In this document: in pieces, positions 1-5,545 of the stretch
Layout: every line of letters starts with the position of its first letter
Numbering within the stretch: position 1 is the stretch's first letter
DNA from: Lachnospiraceae bacterium
GTDB lineage: Bacteria > Bacillota_A > Clostridia > Lachnospirales > Lachnospiraceae
Direction of reading: 5' to 3'
Length of the DNA stretch: 11,984 nucleotides
Assembly: GCA_017540915.1 (NCBI GenBank)
Contig: JAFYAD010000342.1
Coordinates: 1 to 11,984 of the forward strand
Program-made: the position numbers and the translations under genes
The notes under the pieces: model-generated
What the model saw: the letters and a program-made list of their open reading frames with translations, nothing else
What the model was told of the DNA's origin: nothing
The model's database searches: none

Positions 1-584
1 ATCCGGTGGAGCATGTTGTTGATGGCGGCCTCAATTCCCTGAAGATCCGAATCCCCAAGAGAGAGGTCTCTTGTCTGCTCCGGAGAGATGTGCTCTATGG
101 CATTTTCAATGGTGTGGAACTTGCTCTCGTCAAAGGAGAGACGGCTGATCTCATCGGCCTTCAGCGCCATCTCGTTGATGGGACCTAAGGTTTTCTTTAT
201 CCTGCGGTACTCGCCGTAATAGGGAAAGATTATCTTTAACAGCTGAAAAAACAGGGCGATGGATATGACTATCACTACGAAAGCCAGCAGCAGTGAAGCG
301 TTTTTTTGCAGGAGGATCGTCCCGTTTTCGCTGACTGTATACGTAAAGCTGCCTGCATTTCTCTCCAAAAAGGAGAACCGCCGCCGCAATAATATATTTC
401 TGAAATTGACACCTGCCGCATTTTCCGCGTCTATGATCCAAAATAAAAACAGCATAGCTGCCAGGAATATATCAGCAGCAAAAAAAGCCCCCAGCTTCGC
501 CAGGACAAGCTGACGGTGCAGTTTGCCGGCGATGGAGGACATTTTTCTTTTGTTCTTTTCCAGGAGCTTTGAATTATCTTTCAT
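1..584 (-). CDS. Sensor histidine kinase, N-terminal part (cut by the window's left edge)
   Basis: The minus frame is open from the ATG at 584 to the window edge, giving 194 codons. I see a short charged N-terminus, a membrane segment at about residues 26-51, an outside loop of about 45 residues, a second membrane segment at about 97-119, then a cytoplasmic linker. The end of the visible part (LQGIEAAINNMLHR) resembles the second HAMP helix of histidine kinases. The HisKA and ATPase domains would lie outside the window, so the kinase call rests on the two-membrane-segment layout and on the response regulator upstream in the same operon. It starts 4 bases after the DUF4342 stop, so translation is probably coupled. 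The ribosome site is weak (AGAAAAG), and a second Met at residue 15 is an alternative start. It would sense an envelope signal and phosphorylate the regulator at 1324-2043. Confidence 0.8.
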   Translation of the reverse strand, partial: MKDNSKLLEKNKRKMSSIAGKLHRQLVLAKLGAFFAADIFLAAMLFLFWIIDAENAAGVNFRNILLRRRFSFLERNAGSFTYTVSENGTILLQKNASLLLAFVVIVISIALFFQLLKIIFPYYGEYRRIKKTLGPINEMALKADEISRLSFDESKFHTIENAIEHISPEQTRDLSLGDSDLQGIEAAINNMLHR

Positions 585-588
585 ATCA

Positions 589-1146
589 TTACTTTTCTGT
601 GTTGTCTGAAGAAGCCTCGGTTGCCTCGGTAAACTTTTCCTTTGCCTTGCCTGCAAGATCGGCGGCCTGGTCGAAGATATGGTTTACTTCTCCGGCGTTG
701 TTTTTACCCACGATCTTGTATCTGCAGTCAAAGAACAGCGAGATCAGCATGATGATCAGCAGGATCTCCCAGCCTATGAGCAGTATTATGATGGCTGCAC
801 AGAGGGGAAGTCTGAATATTTCATTTCCGTTTCTGGTGATCACCAGGTAGTTGTCCAGGGTATATTTGATGCCTCTGCCGACGGTCTCACCGATGGATTT
901 GAAAACGCTCTTGATGTTTGAACCCTCTGAGCGGTGAACTGCGTCTGCAACATCTTTGTACTGGTCGTTTCCGGAATTGCCGGTGTTGAAGCTTGACTGT
1001 GAAGGAGCCTTGACCTTGCCCTGCTTCTCAAGATATATCATTGCATCCAGCATATCGCCGTTTGATTCTTCCAGTGCTTTCTTAGCATCCTCGTAAGTAA
1101 CGTTTGCCTTTGCTACAAGTCTCTCTACCTTTTCGAATTCTTCCAT
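589..1146 (-). CDS. DUF4342 domain membrane protein between regulator and kinase
   Basis: This 185-residue protein opens with a UBA-like helical domain (about residues 1-45, with ANVTYEDAKKALEE and NGDMLDAMIYLE), the hallmark of DUF4342. A polar linker follows (about 46-75). Next comes a segment ending in a basic turn, one long hydrophobic stretch (about 114-139) and a charged tail rich in Ala, Glu and Lys. A GAGG ribosome site lies 8 bases before the ATG. The protein is probably anchored in the membrane with the UBA-like domain inside. Its function is not established. Its place between the response regulator and the kinase suggests it modulates, or is a main target of, that signalling pair; this is inference. 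The hydrophobic stretch resembles PspC-type envelope-stress proteins only loosely. Confidence 0.85.
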   Translation of the reverse strand: MEEFEKVERLVAKANVTYEDAKKALEESNGDMLDAMIYLEKQGKVKAPSQSSFNTGNSGNDQYKDVADAVHRSEGSNIKSVFKSIGETVGRGIKYTLDNYLVITRNGNEIFRLPLCAAIIILLIGWEILLIIMLISLFFDCRYKIVGKNNAGEVNHIFDQAADLAGKAKEKFTEATEASSDNTEK

Positions 1147-1199
1147 GTTCTTTTCCTCATCTTTCTGTATTTTATTTGTAATGTTTTCATTTGCTTCGG

Positions 1200-1228
1200 C
1201 AGGAACCGGATCCGTTCTGTTGTTCCTG
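1200..1228 (-). repeat. Inverted repeat in the leader of the DUF4342 gene
   Basis: Arms CAGGAAC (1200-1206) and GTTCCTG (1222-1228) form a 7-bp stem with a 15-base loop. It lies downstream of the minus-strand promoter at 1252-1280 and about 55 bases before the DUF4342 ATG. No T-run follows on the minus strand, so it does not look like a terminator. It could be an mRNA leader structure or chance. Confidence 0.3.
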
Positions 1229-1251
1229 CTGTTTTCCTGTTGACAGTGCTC

Positions 1252-1280
1252 ATTCTATTCTTAATAAATGAAACTGTCCT
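1252..1280 (-). promoter_or_regulatory. Internal promoter driving DUF4342 and the kinase
   Basis: Read on the minus strand, AGGACA (1280-1275) and TAGAAT (1257-1252) are separated by exactly 17 bases. They match the sigma-A -35 in 4 of 6 and the -10 in 5 of 6 positions. The promoter sits in the 177-base gap between the regulator stop and the DUF4342 start. The weak -35 preceded directly by three repeats (1281-1311) fits an activator-dependent promoter. Confidence 0.6.
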
Positions 1281-1311
1281 TTAAGAAAGATTAAAAAAAG
1301 ATTAAAAATCA
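1281..1311 (-). promoter_or_regulatory. Probable response-regulator binding site: three direct repeats
   Basis: On the plus strand the blocks TTAAGAAAGA (1281-1290), TTAAAAAAAGA (1291-1301) and TTAAAAATCA (1302-1311) stand head to tail with a 10-11 bp period. OmpR/PhoB-family regulators typically bind tandem half-sites of this period just upstream of the -35. These repeats directly abut the -35 of the promoter at 1252-1280, and the gene just upstream encodes an OmpR-family regulator. That points to positive feedback on the DUF4342 and kinase genes. The repeats are A-rich, so part of the match could be composition. Confidence 0.5.
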
Positions 1312-1323
1312 TTTTTTTAAAAA

Positions 1324-2043
1324 TTATTTGCTCTTGATGACATATCCCACGCCTCTGACGGTCTGTATCATCTTAACATTGTAGACTTCGTCGATCTTTG
1401 AGCGGATGTAGCGCACATAAACGTCTATCACATTGGTCTCTCCCATGTAGTCGTATCCGCAGACCTTTTCCATGAGGGTATCCCTTGACAGCACGATGTC
1501 CGTGTTTTCCAGCAGTACTTTTAACATTATGAACTCGCGGTTTGTGAGGTCGATATCGTGACCGTCATATTTTACGGTATGTGAAGCGTCATCCAGCACC
1601 AGCTTCTGCCAGGTGAGGGCGTTTGCGGATGTGACTGCGTCTCCGGCATCCGCCACGCCGGAAGATCTGCTTTTGTCTACAGGATGGATCTTTAATGCAA
1701 CCCTGATGCGGGCTAACAGCTCCTCTATCGCAAAGGGTTTGGTGATGTAGTCCACGGCTCCCGCATCGAGACCGGAAACCTTGTCCATAACCGCATCCCT
1801 GGCTGTCAGCATGATGACGGGGGTATCTTTTTCACGTTTCAGGCGTCTTAGGACTTCGAGCCCGTTCAGCTCCGGCAGCATGATATCCAGCAATATGAGA
1901 TCGTAATCCTTTGCCAGTGCCATATCTAATCCGCTTCGGCCGTCGTGTGCCTTGTCTGCCTTATATCCCTCGTGGACAAGCTCAAGCTCGATGAACCTCG
2001 CCAGTTTTTCTTCATCTTCTACTATAAGAATGGATGTTTCCAT
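1324..2043 (-). CDS. OmpR/PhoB-family response regulator
   Basis: This full-length 239-residue regulator has an N-terminal receiver domain (about 1-115) and a C-terminal winged helix (about 145-238). The acidic pair lies at Asp10/Glu11, the phosphoacceptor is Asp53 (LLDIMLPELNG), and the switch residues are Thr80 and Lys102 (DYITKPF). The DNA-binding part carries the family pattern, with VYVRYIRSKID in the recognition region and VRGVGYVI in the wing. GGAGG lies 7 bases before the ATG. It is the first gene of a minus-strand operon with the DUF4342 protein and a histidine kinase, its likely partner. The tandem repeats after its stop are a likely target. The regulon and signal cannot be named from sequence, so no gene symbol is given. 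Confidence 0.95.
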   Translation of the reverse strand: METSILIVEDEEKLARFIELELVHEGYKADKAHDGRSGLDMALAKDYDLILLDIMLPELNGLEVLRRLKREKDTPVIMLTARDAVMDKVSGLDAGAVDYITKPFAIEELLARIRVALKIHPVDKSRSSGVADAGDAVTSANALTWQKLVLDDASHTVKYDGHDIDLTNREFIMLKVLLENTDIVLSRDTLMEKVCGYDYMGETNVIDVYVRYIRSKIDEVYNVKMIQTVRGVGYVIKSK

Positions 2044-2197
2044 AGTTTGCCTCCGGAAAAAGTGGATTTGCGGCTGTGTGTTAACATTAGGTAAGCCGGG
2101 TGGGTCCTGCGCTGTAACAGCTGACCAATAAACAGGATATCACAAGCTCGGTACAAAATCCATTACGAAAAAGATAATCATGAAGAAAGACTGTGTG

Positions 2198-2226
2198 ATT
2201 ATGTTTTGCAACAAAATAATATTCAA
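2198..2226 (-). promoter_or_regulatory. Promoter of the response-regulator operon
   Basis: On the minus strand TTGAAT (2226-2221) and CATAAT (2203-2198) are 17 bases apart. They match sigma-A consensus in 4 of 6 and 5 of 6 positions. It would give a leader of about 150 bases before the ATG at 2043. It lies back to back with the plus-strand promoter at 2228-2256, only 1 base apart, so activity of one may interfere with the other. Confidence 0.5.
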
Positions 2227-2227
2227 C

Positions 2228-2256
2228 TTTCAATTTGATGGTAAATGTGATATAAT
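2228..2256 (+). promoter_or_regulatory. Extended -10 promoter of the GGDEF/EAL gene
   Basis: A perfect TATAAT at 2251-2256 is preceded by TGA (2248-2250), giving the extended -10 form TGnTATAAT. The -35 (TTTCAA at 2228-2233, 17-base spacer) is weak, as is usual for extended -10 promoters. Transcription should start near 2263, which decides the start of the gene downstream. Confidence 0.7.
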
Positions 2257-2338
2257 AATCTGAATGAGAGAGCGTTATTGGGGGAGTTGTCTTGCTTCTT
2301 CTATATCCTGTGTATACAATCGGAGGTTTTACCACATA

Positions 2339-4066
2339 ATGAGTCCGAATAATAATAAAAAATCAGTCGGTGTTATCCAATCCACGATTGATACTTTGTC
2401 GAAACGACATGACACGCCGATGTTCTTGTATTTTGCACTGGTGCTGCTGTACATGCTGGTGACGGTTTTTGTGAGAGTTACATCATCTTCACAAGGCGTC
2501 GTTACGGTCGCATCGTTTACCATACCGGTATATACATTCGCCGGTGTTCTGGTATCGCTGGCCAATATATGCATGATGTTGCTGCCGGTGTTTTACGGAA
2601 AGCTTGGTTTCGTGACAGCGTTGATCATTCTCTCGTTTCAGACACCGCTCATCATAATAGGGGTGGCAAAGGGCAATATCACCAGCATTCCGGGTATTTT
2701 CAGCAATATTCTGGCCATTGTTGCCATAGTCGTGATCCATCTTAAAAACGTAGCCATGCAGAAATACCAGCTGACCTTGCGTGATCAGGCGGTTACGGAT
2801 ACATTGACAGGACTTCCCAACAGCTTTGTCTGCAAGGAACTGGTGGATGATCTGATAAGACGCGGAACTCCTCATGTTCTGGTATCTATCGATCTGAACG
2901 GTTTCAAGAACATCAATGATACCATGGGGTTCTCTTTCGGAGATAAGGTATTGACCGAGATTGCATCCAGGTGGATGGCGCTTGCGAATTCCGGCAAGAC
3001 AGGGACCAACGATTTCATCACCCGTGTCAGCGGAGACGTGTTCACCCTCGTAATACGCGGTTTCAAGAGTGATGAGGATGTCATCAATACGATCAAACAG
3101 TATGAGTCGGTTTTATCCAGCCGACTGACGGTGGACGAATATGATTTCTTTATAAATGGAAGTTTCGGATATGCTAAGTTCCCCGATGATGCAGACAATA
3201 AAGACGCTCTGATGTCATATGCAGAGCTTGCCATGAAAGAGGTGAAGCGCGCCAACAGCAGCGATCACATCAAACATTTCACTGAAGATCTGCTGAAGGT
3301 CGAGAAAACACTGGAGATCGAGAATAAGATCAGATACGCATTGGAAAATGACCTTATCATATGTAACCTTCAGCCGCAGTATGACATGGAGCACAAGCTC
3401 AGAGGATTTGAAGCCCTGGCCCGTATGAAGGACAAGGACGGTCAGATCATAAGCCCGGCTGAGTTTATCCCGGTTGCTGAGGATGTGGGTCTTATAGACA
3501 AGATCGACAGTCAGGTATTTAGGATAGCAGCAGGATTCCTGAGCAATATGACTAAAAAATCTGATACGGATATTATCATCAGTGTTAACGTATCCGCCAG
3601 ACATATGATGAAAAATGACTTCATTGAGGAAGTCAAGAGGATCATCAATGAGAGTGGAGCGCCTGCATCTCAGATCGAGATAGAGATCACAGAGTCAGTC
3701 ATGATAGATTCTGCGGAGAAGGCGCTGCATGTTATTAATGAGCTTAAGGCTATCGGTGTTACCATTGCCATAGATGATTTCGGTACAGGATATTCATCAC
3801 TCAGCTACCTTAATAAATTCCCTGCAAATCTCCTGAAGATCGATAAATCATTTATCGACAGGATGAACCAGAGTGATTCTTCAAAGCAGTATGTTGCGGC
3901 CATTATATCCATCGGTCATATACTGGGATTTGATGTTATCTCCGAGGGTGTCGAGGATGAGCCGCAGCTCATCACCTTAAGAGAGATCGGCTGCGACCTT
4001 ATACAGGGCTTTGTATGGGGCAAACCTCTGCCACTGGAGGAGGCAGGCAAGCTTGTGCTGGCATAG
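2339..4066 (+). CDS. Membrane-anchored c-di-GMP phosphodiesterase with degenerate GGDEF and intact EAL domain
   Basis: This 575-residue protein has four or five membrane segments in residues 27-137, a GGDEF domain (about 150-310) and an EAL domain (about 325-573). The GGDEF signature is SGDVF (231-235): the first Gly and the catalytic Glu are lost and no RxxD inhibitory site is seen, so cyclase activity is unlikely, although GTP binding may remain. The EAL domain keeps the expected key residues: FEAL (357-360), Asn of SVNVSA (417), ITES (450-453), DDFGTGYSSL (479-488), Lys of LKIDKSF, EGVE (536-539) and the final QGF. It should hydrolyse c-di-GMP at the membrane. An in-frame ATG at 2264 sits at the predicted transcription start and has no ribosome site. 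The ATG at 2339 follows GGAGG by 12 bases and is preferred. Lowering c-di-GMP usually favours motility, which fits the small motility-like genes downstream. Confidence 0.93.
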   Translation: MSPNNNKKSVGVIQSTIDTLSKRHDTPMFLYFALVLLYMLVTVFVRVTSSSQGVVTVASFTIPVYTFAGVLVSLANICMMLLPVFYGKLGFVTALIILSFQTPLIIIGVAKGNITSIPGIFSNILAIVAIVVIHLKNVAMQKYQLTLRDQAVTDTLTGLPNSFVCKELVDDLIRRGTPHVLVSIDLNGFKNINDTMGFSFGDKVLTEIASRWMALANSGKTGTNDFITRVSGDVFTLVIRGFKSDEDVINTIKQYESVLSSRLTVDEYDFFINGSFGYAKFPDDADNKDALMSYAELAMKEVKRANSSDHIKHFTEDLLKVEKTLEIENKIRYALENDLIICNLQPQYDMEHKLRGFEALARMKDKDGQIISPAEFIPVAEDVGLIDKIDSQVFRIAAGFLSNMTKKSDTDIIISVNVSARHMMKNDFIEEVKRIINESGAPASQIEIEITESVMIDSAEKALHVINELKAIGVTIAIDDFGTGYSSLSYLNKFPANLLKIDKSFIDRMNQSDSSKQYVAAIISIGHILGFDVISEGVEDEPQLITLREIGCDLIQGFVWGKPLPLEEAGKLVLA

Positions 4067-4100
4067 TTTTTTCGCAAAGAATATGGAATAAGATGATCAG

Positions 4101-4138
4101 GAGACGACTTCCTAATGGAGGTCGTCTCTTTTGTTTTT
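4101..4138 (+). terminator. Intrinsic terminator after the GGDEF/EAL gene
   Basis: GAGACGACTTCC (4101-4112) and GGAGGTCGTCTC (4117-4128) pair over 12 bp with one G-U and a TAAT loop. A T-rich tail at 4129-4138 follows. This is a strong rho-independent terminator 35 bases after the stop codon, closing a one-gene transcript. Confidence 0.92.
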
Positions 4139-4175
4139 ACGGGAACGGTTAGTGGAAAATGCCGGCAAACTGAAG

Positions 4176-4193
4176 GTTACTACTCATAGTAAC
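4176..4193. repeat. Perfect inverted repeat upstream of the small basic gene
   Basis: Arms GTTACTA (4176-4182) and TAGTAAC (4187-4193) surround the loop CTCA. No T-run follows, so it is not a terminator. It lies about 30 bases upstream of the sigma-D-like promoter region, where a regulator site could act. It could be chance. Confidence 0.35.
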
Positions 4194-4223
4194 AGCTGAA
4201 TAGCAAGTTTATGATAATATCTG

Positions 4224-4249
4224 TATTTTTGGGGGTGTGCGTCCGATAT
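4224..4249 (+). promoter_or_regulatory. Candidate flagellar sigma-D (sigma-28) promoter
   Basis: The box TCCGATAT at 4242-4249 matches the -10 of sigma-D promoters (GCCGATAT) in 7 of 8 positions. A weak -35 (TATT at 4224-4227, 2 of 4 to TAAA) lies at 14 bases spacing. The same TCCGATAT box occurs upstream of the convergent motility-like gene on the other strand, which strengthens both calls. It would leave a leader of about 150 bases before the small gene at 4406. Confidence 0.4.
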
Positions 4250-4405
4250 ATATGATAGAAGGGAAAGATCATACGGAGTACAGCAAAAAGAGTACTGAAA
4301 AAGGAAAGGACCGCTGCCATAGGTAAAAGCAAGAAAGACAATTCACACAGGGACAATTAAATCAGAGAACTCTTGATATTCCGGGTTTTCGGAAAGGAGA
4401 CAGCC

Positions 4406-4606
4406 ATGATGGATAATCTTTATTTTGACAGGGATTCCGTATACAGGGTACAATCGGTAGAGATGGCGTCTCCTACATTGCGCCGCGACAGGCGGGAGCG
4501 GGGGCTTGAACGCAGAAAAGCTTCTAAAAAGAAAAAGGAAGAAAAAACCTTCGAATTCGCGGACATTGGCGACGGCGCAAGGAGCACGTTCAACCATGTT
4601 GTGTGA
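4406..4606 (+). CDS. Small basic protein of unknown function (66 residues)
   Basis: I do not recognise this protein. The ATG at 4406 has a strong ribosome site (AAGGAG, 5 bases upstream), which is the main evidence that the gene is real. It has a polar N-terminus with Tyr and Asp (residues 1-17), a highly charged stretch rich in Arg, Lys and Glu (about 26-47; 16 Lys/Arg in the whole protein), and a short tail with FEFADIGDGA. No signal peptide or membrane segment is seen. The middle would form a charged helix or a nucleic-acid or partner-binding tail. It lies between a c-di-GMP phosphodiesterase and a YjfB-like motility protein, shares a bidirectional terminator with the latter, and has a sigma-D-like box upstream. 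A flagellar or motility-linked role is therefore a guess worth testing. Confidence 0.7.
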   Translation: MMDNLYFDRDSVYRVQSVEMASPTLRRDRRERGLERRKASKKKKEEKTFEFADIGDGARSTFNHVV

Positions 4607-4666
4607 CAGATGCGGATCAAAATGCATATAAAAATGCATGAGAAAACAAAAAAACTGAATAAAAAC

Positions 4667-4698
4667 ATAAAAAAGCAGGGCGCGATGCCCTGCTTTTT
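4667..4698. terminator. Bidirectional intrinsic terminator between two convergent small genes
   Basis: GCAGGGC (4675-4681) and GCCCTGC (4687-4693) form a 7-bp GC-rich stem with the loop GCGAT. It is flanked by an A-run on the left and TTTTT (4694-4698) on the right, so it works as a T-tailed hairpin in both directions. It ends the gene stopping at 4606 on plus and the gene stopping at 4708 on minus. Confidence 0.92.
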
Positions 4699-4707
4699 GT
4701 CCACATT

Positions 4708-4917
4708 TCAAGCATAAAGGTCGATGTTACCGCCCACAGCCGGGTTCACGGACTGCTCCATTGCCCGGATGAGATCTGCACCTTCCTGGTTGCTGGCGCT
4801 CAGCGCTTTTGCGAGCATTGCAACGCCTGCATCGGTGGGTGCGTCATAACCGTTGACCTGTATGCTTCCCTGATCCATCAGAAACAGGGATGTGTCTGCG
4901 ATTGAACCTATTGACAT
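4708..4917 (-). CDS. YjfB-like putative motility protein (69 residues)
   Basis: The small protein starts MSIGSIADTS and ends with the pattern MEQSVNP, a short spacer and GGNIDLYA. This resembles the YjfB family of putative motility proteins, which are about 60-70 residues long and close with a similar P...G.NIDI tail. The middle (about 27-53) is an Ala-rich helix. No signal peptide is seen. The ATG at 4917 is chosen because AGGTGG lies 7 bases upstream; the frame stays open to 5031 but has no ribosome site there. The family's biochemical role is unknown. A TCCGATAT box 37 bases upstream of the start suggests control by the flagellar sigma factor, which fits the family name. The gene is monocistronic and convergent with the small basic gene at 4406. 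Confidence 0.82.
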   Translation of the reverse strand: MSIGSIADTSLFLMDQGSIQVNGYDAPTDAGVAMLAKALSASNQEGADLIRAMEQSVNPAVGGNIDLYA

Positions 4918-4953
4918 ACCGATCCCACCTTTCTTGTTATGTGTCTGTATCTT

Positions 4954-4979
4954 ATATCGGACGATAGGAAAAAAATATA
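4954..4979 (-). promoter_or_regulatory. Candidate sigma-D (sigma-28) promoter of the YjfB-like gene
   Basis: On the minus strand TCCGATAT (4961-4954) matches the flagellar sigma -10 in 7 of 8 positions. TATA (4979-4976) matches TAAA in 3 of 4 at a 14-base spacing, within the usual 14-16. Transcription would start near 4947, leaving a leader of about 30 bases. This is the better of the two such promoters in the window. Confidence 0.55.
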
Positions 4980-5109
4980 ATAGACTCAATATTTTTACAC
5001 AAATTCGCAAAGTTTTTTTCGGCAGCGTCAAAATGTTTTTTGTTAAAGATATCCTAAAAATAAAAAAGCAAGTACTTTTTTCAAAAATTCTTAAATTTTT
5101 TCCGAAAAG

Positions 5110-5179
5110 TTATCAACAATAGAAATGCCGATTTTATTGATTTTCATGTTTTTCCACAAAGTTATCCACTTTATCCACA
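5110..5179 (+). promoter_or_regulatory. Cluster of four DnaA-box-like sites
   Basis: On the plus strand four 9-mers match TTATCCACA with at most one mismatch: TTATCAACA (5110-5118), TTTTCCACA (5150-5158), TTATCCACT (5162-5170) and the exact TTATCCACA (5171-5179). The last two are directly head to tail. All point the same way and lie next to very AT-rich DNA (5041-5110). No dnaA, dnaN or other replication gene is nearby, so a DnaA-binding regulatory or titration cluster is more likely than the origin. Confidence 0.55.
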
Positions 5180-5470
5180 AAAAATGACCTCTTTTTCTTT
5201 CACCTTTGTATCAAAAAAATCAAACAAATATTTTGTATAAATTTCATAAAAAGCCTCAAAATGCCAAATATATCTCATAAGTTATTGACTTTTACATTGT
5301 AGTTATCAATCGAAAATCGGATGCAAATTGACAGATAGATGCATAAATATTCAGACAATTCATAGGGCGCGTACCTGCGGCTGCTAATTACAGTAAGCAC
5401 TTTTTAAAATAATGTACAAAAACCCCTTTATTTTTTCCCAATTTTGCGTTATTATGTATGAGGGTTTTTG

Positions 5471-5494
5471 TGAAAAATACACATATGTTTTTCA
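5471..5494. repeat. Inverted repeat upstream of the PucR-type regulator
   Basis: Arms TGAAAAA (5471-5477) and TTTTTCA (5488-5494) are separated by 10 bases, a geometry typical of operators for dimeric regulators. It lies about 50 bases before the start of the regulator gene, between the candidate -10 and the ribosome site. An autoregulatory site is possible. A second short inverted repeat, AGACC/GGTCT, lies at 5514-5528, just before the ribosome site. Confidence 0.35.
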
Positions 5495-5545
5495 GGGGGC
5501 GTTTGTTATATCGAGACCGACCGGGTCTTATCGGAGGAGGAATAT

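Larger units (their letters stand above)
4980..5545. other. AT-rich intergenic region between the YjfB-like gene and the PucR-type regulator
   Basis: No convincing gene is seen in this stretch. It contains two AT-only inverted repeats (5062-5081 and 5083-5100), a cluster of DnaA-box-like 9-mers (5110-5179, listed separately) and the control region of the regulator gene. For that gene the best promoter guess is TTTATT (5427-5432) with TATTAT (5450-5455) at 17 bases, which is weak. A TTGACA at 5328-5333 has no matching -10. No tRNA, riboswitch or T-box pattern was recognised. Confidence 0.6.

Noticed and set aside
1312..1323. Terminator after the response regulator gene
   Set aside because: The A/T-run sequence there has no GC stem; the region instead carries the repeats and promoter for the next gene.
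2264..2338. Upstream ATG at 2264 as the start of the GGDEF/EAL protein
   Set aside because: It lies at the predicted transcription start of the TATAAT promoter and has no ribosome site. The ATG at 2339 has GGAGG upstream and begins a normal polar N-terminus.
4250..4405. c-di-GMP (GEMM) or other riboswitch in the long leader of the small basic gene
   Set aside because: The neighbouring phosphodiesterase made this worth checking, but the conserved GEMM core and tetraloop-receptor pattern are not visible, and no terminator-antiterminator pair is seen.
4343..4711. Antisense frames opposite the small basic gene
   Set aside because: They cross the bidirectional terminator and lack ribosome sites; the plus-strand frame has a strong one.
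5041..5290. Chromosomal origin of replication (oriC)
   Set aside because: There are DnaA-like boxes and AT-rich DNA, but no dnaA, dnaN, rpmH or similar gene nearby, and the boxes point only one way. A regulatory or titration cluster is the safer reading.
5528..5535. Minus-strand TCCGATAA resembling a sigma-28 -10
   Set aside because: It is the reverse complement of the ribosome-site region of the PucR-type gene, has no suitable gene downstream on that strand at a normal distance, and is most likely coincidence.
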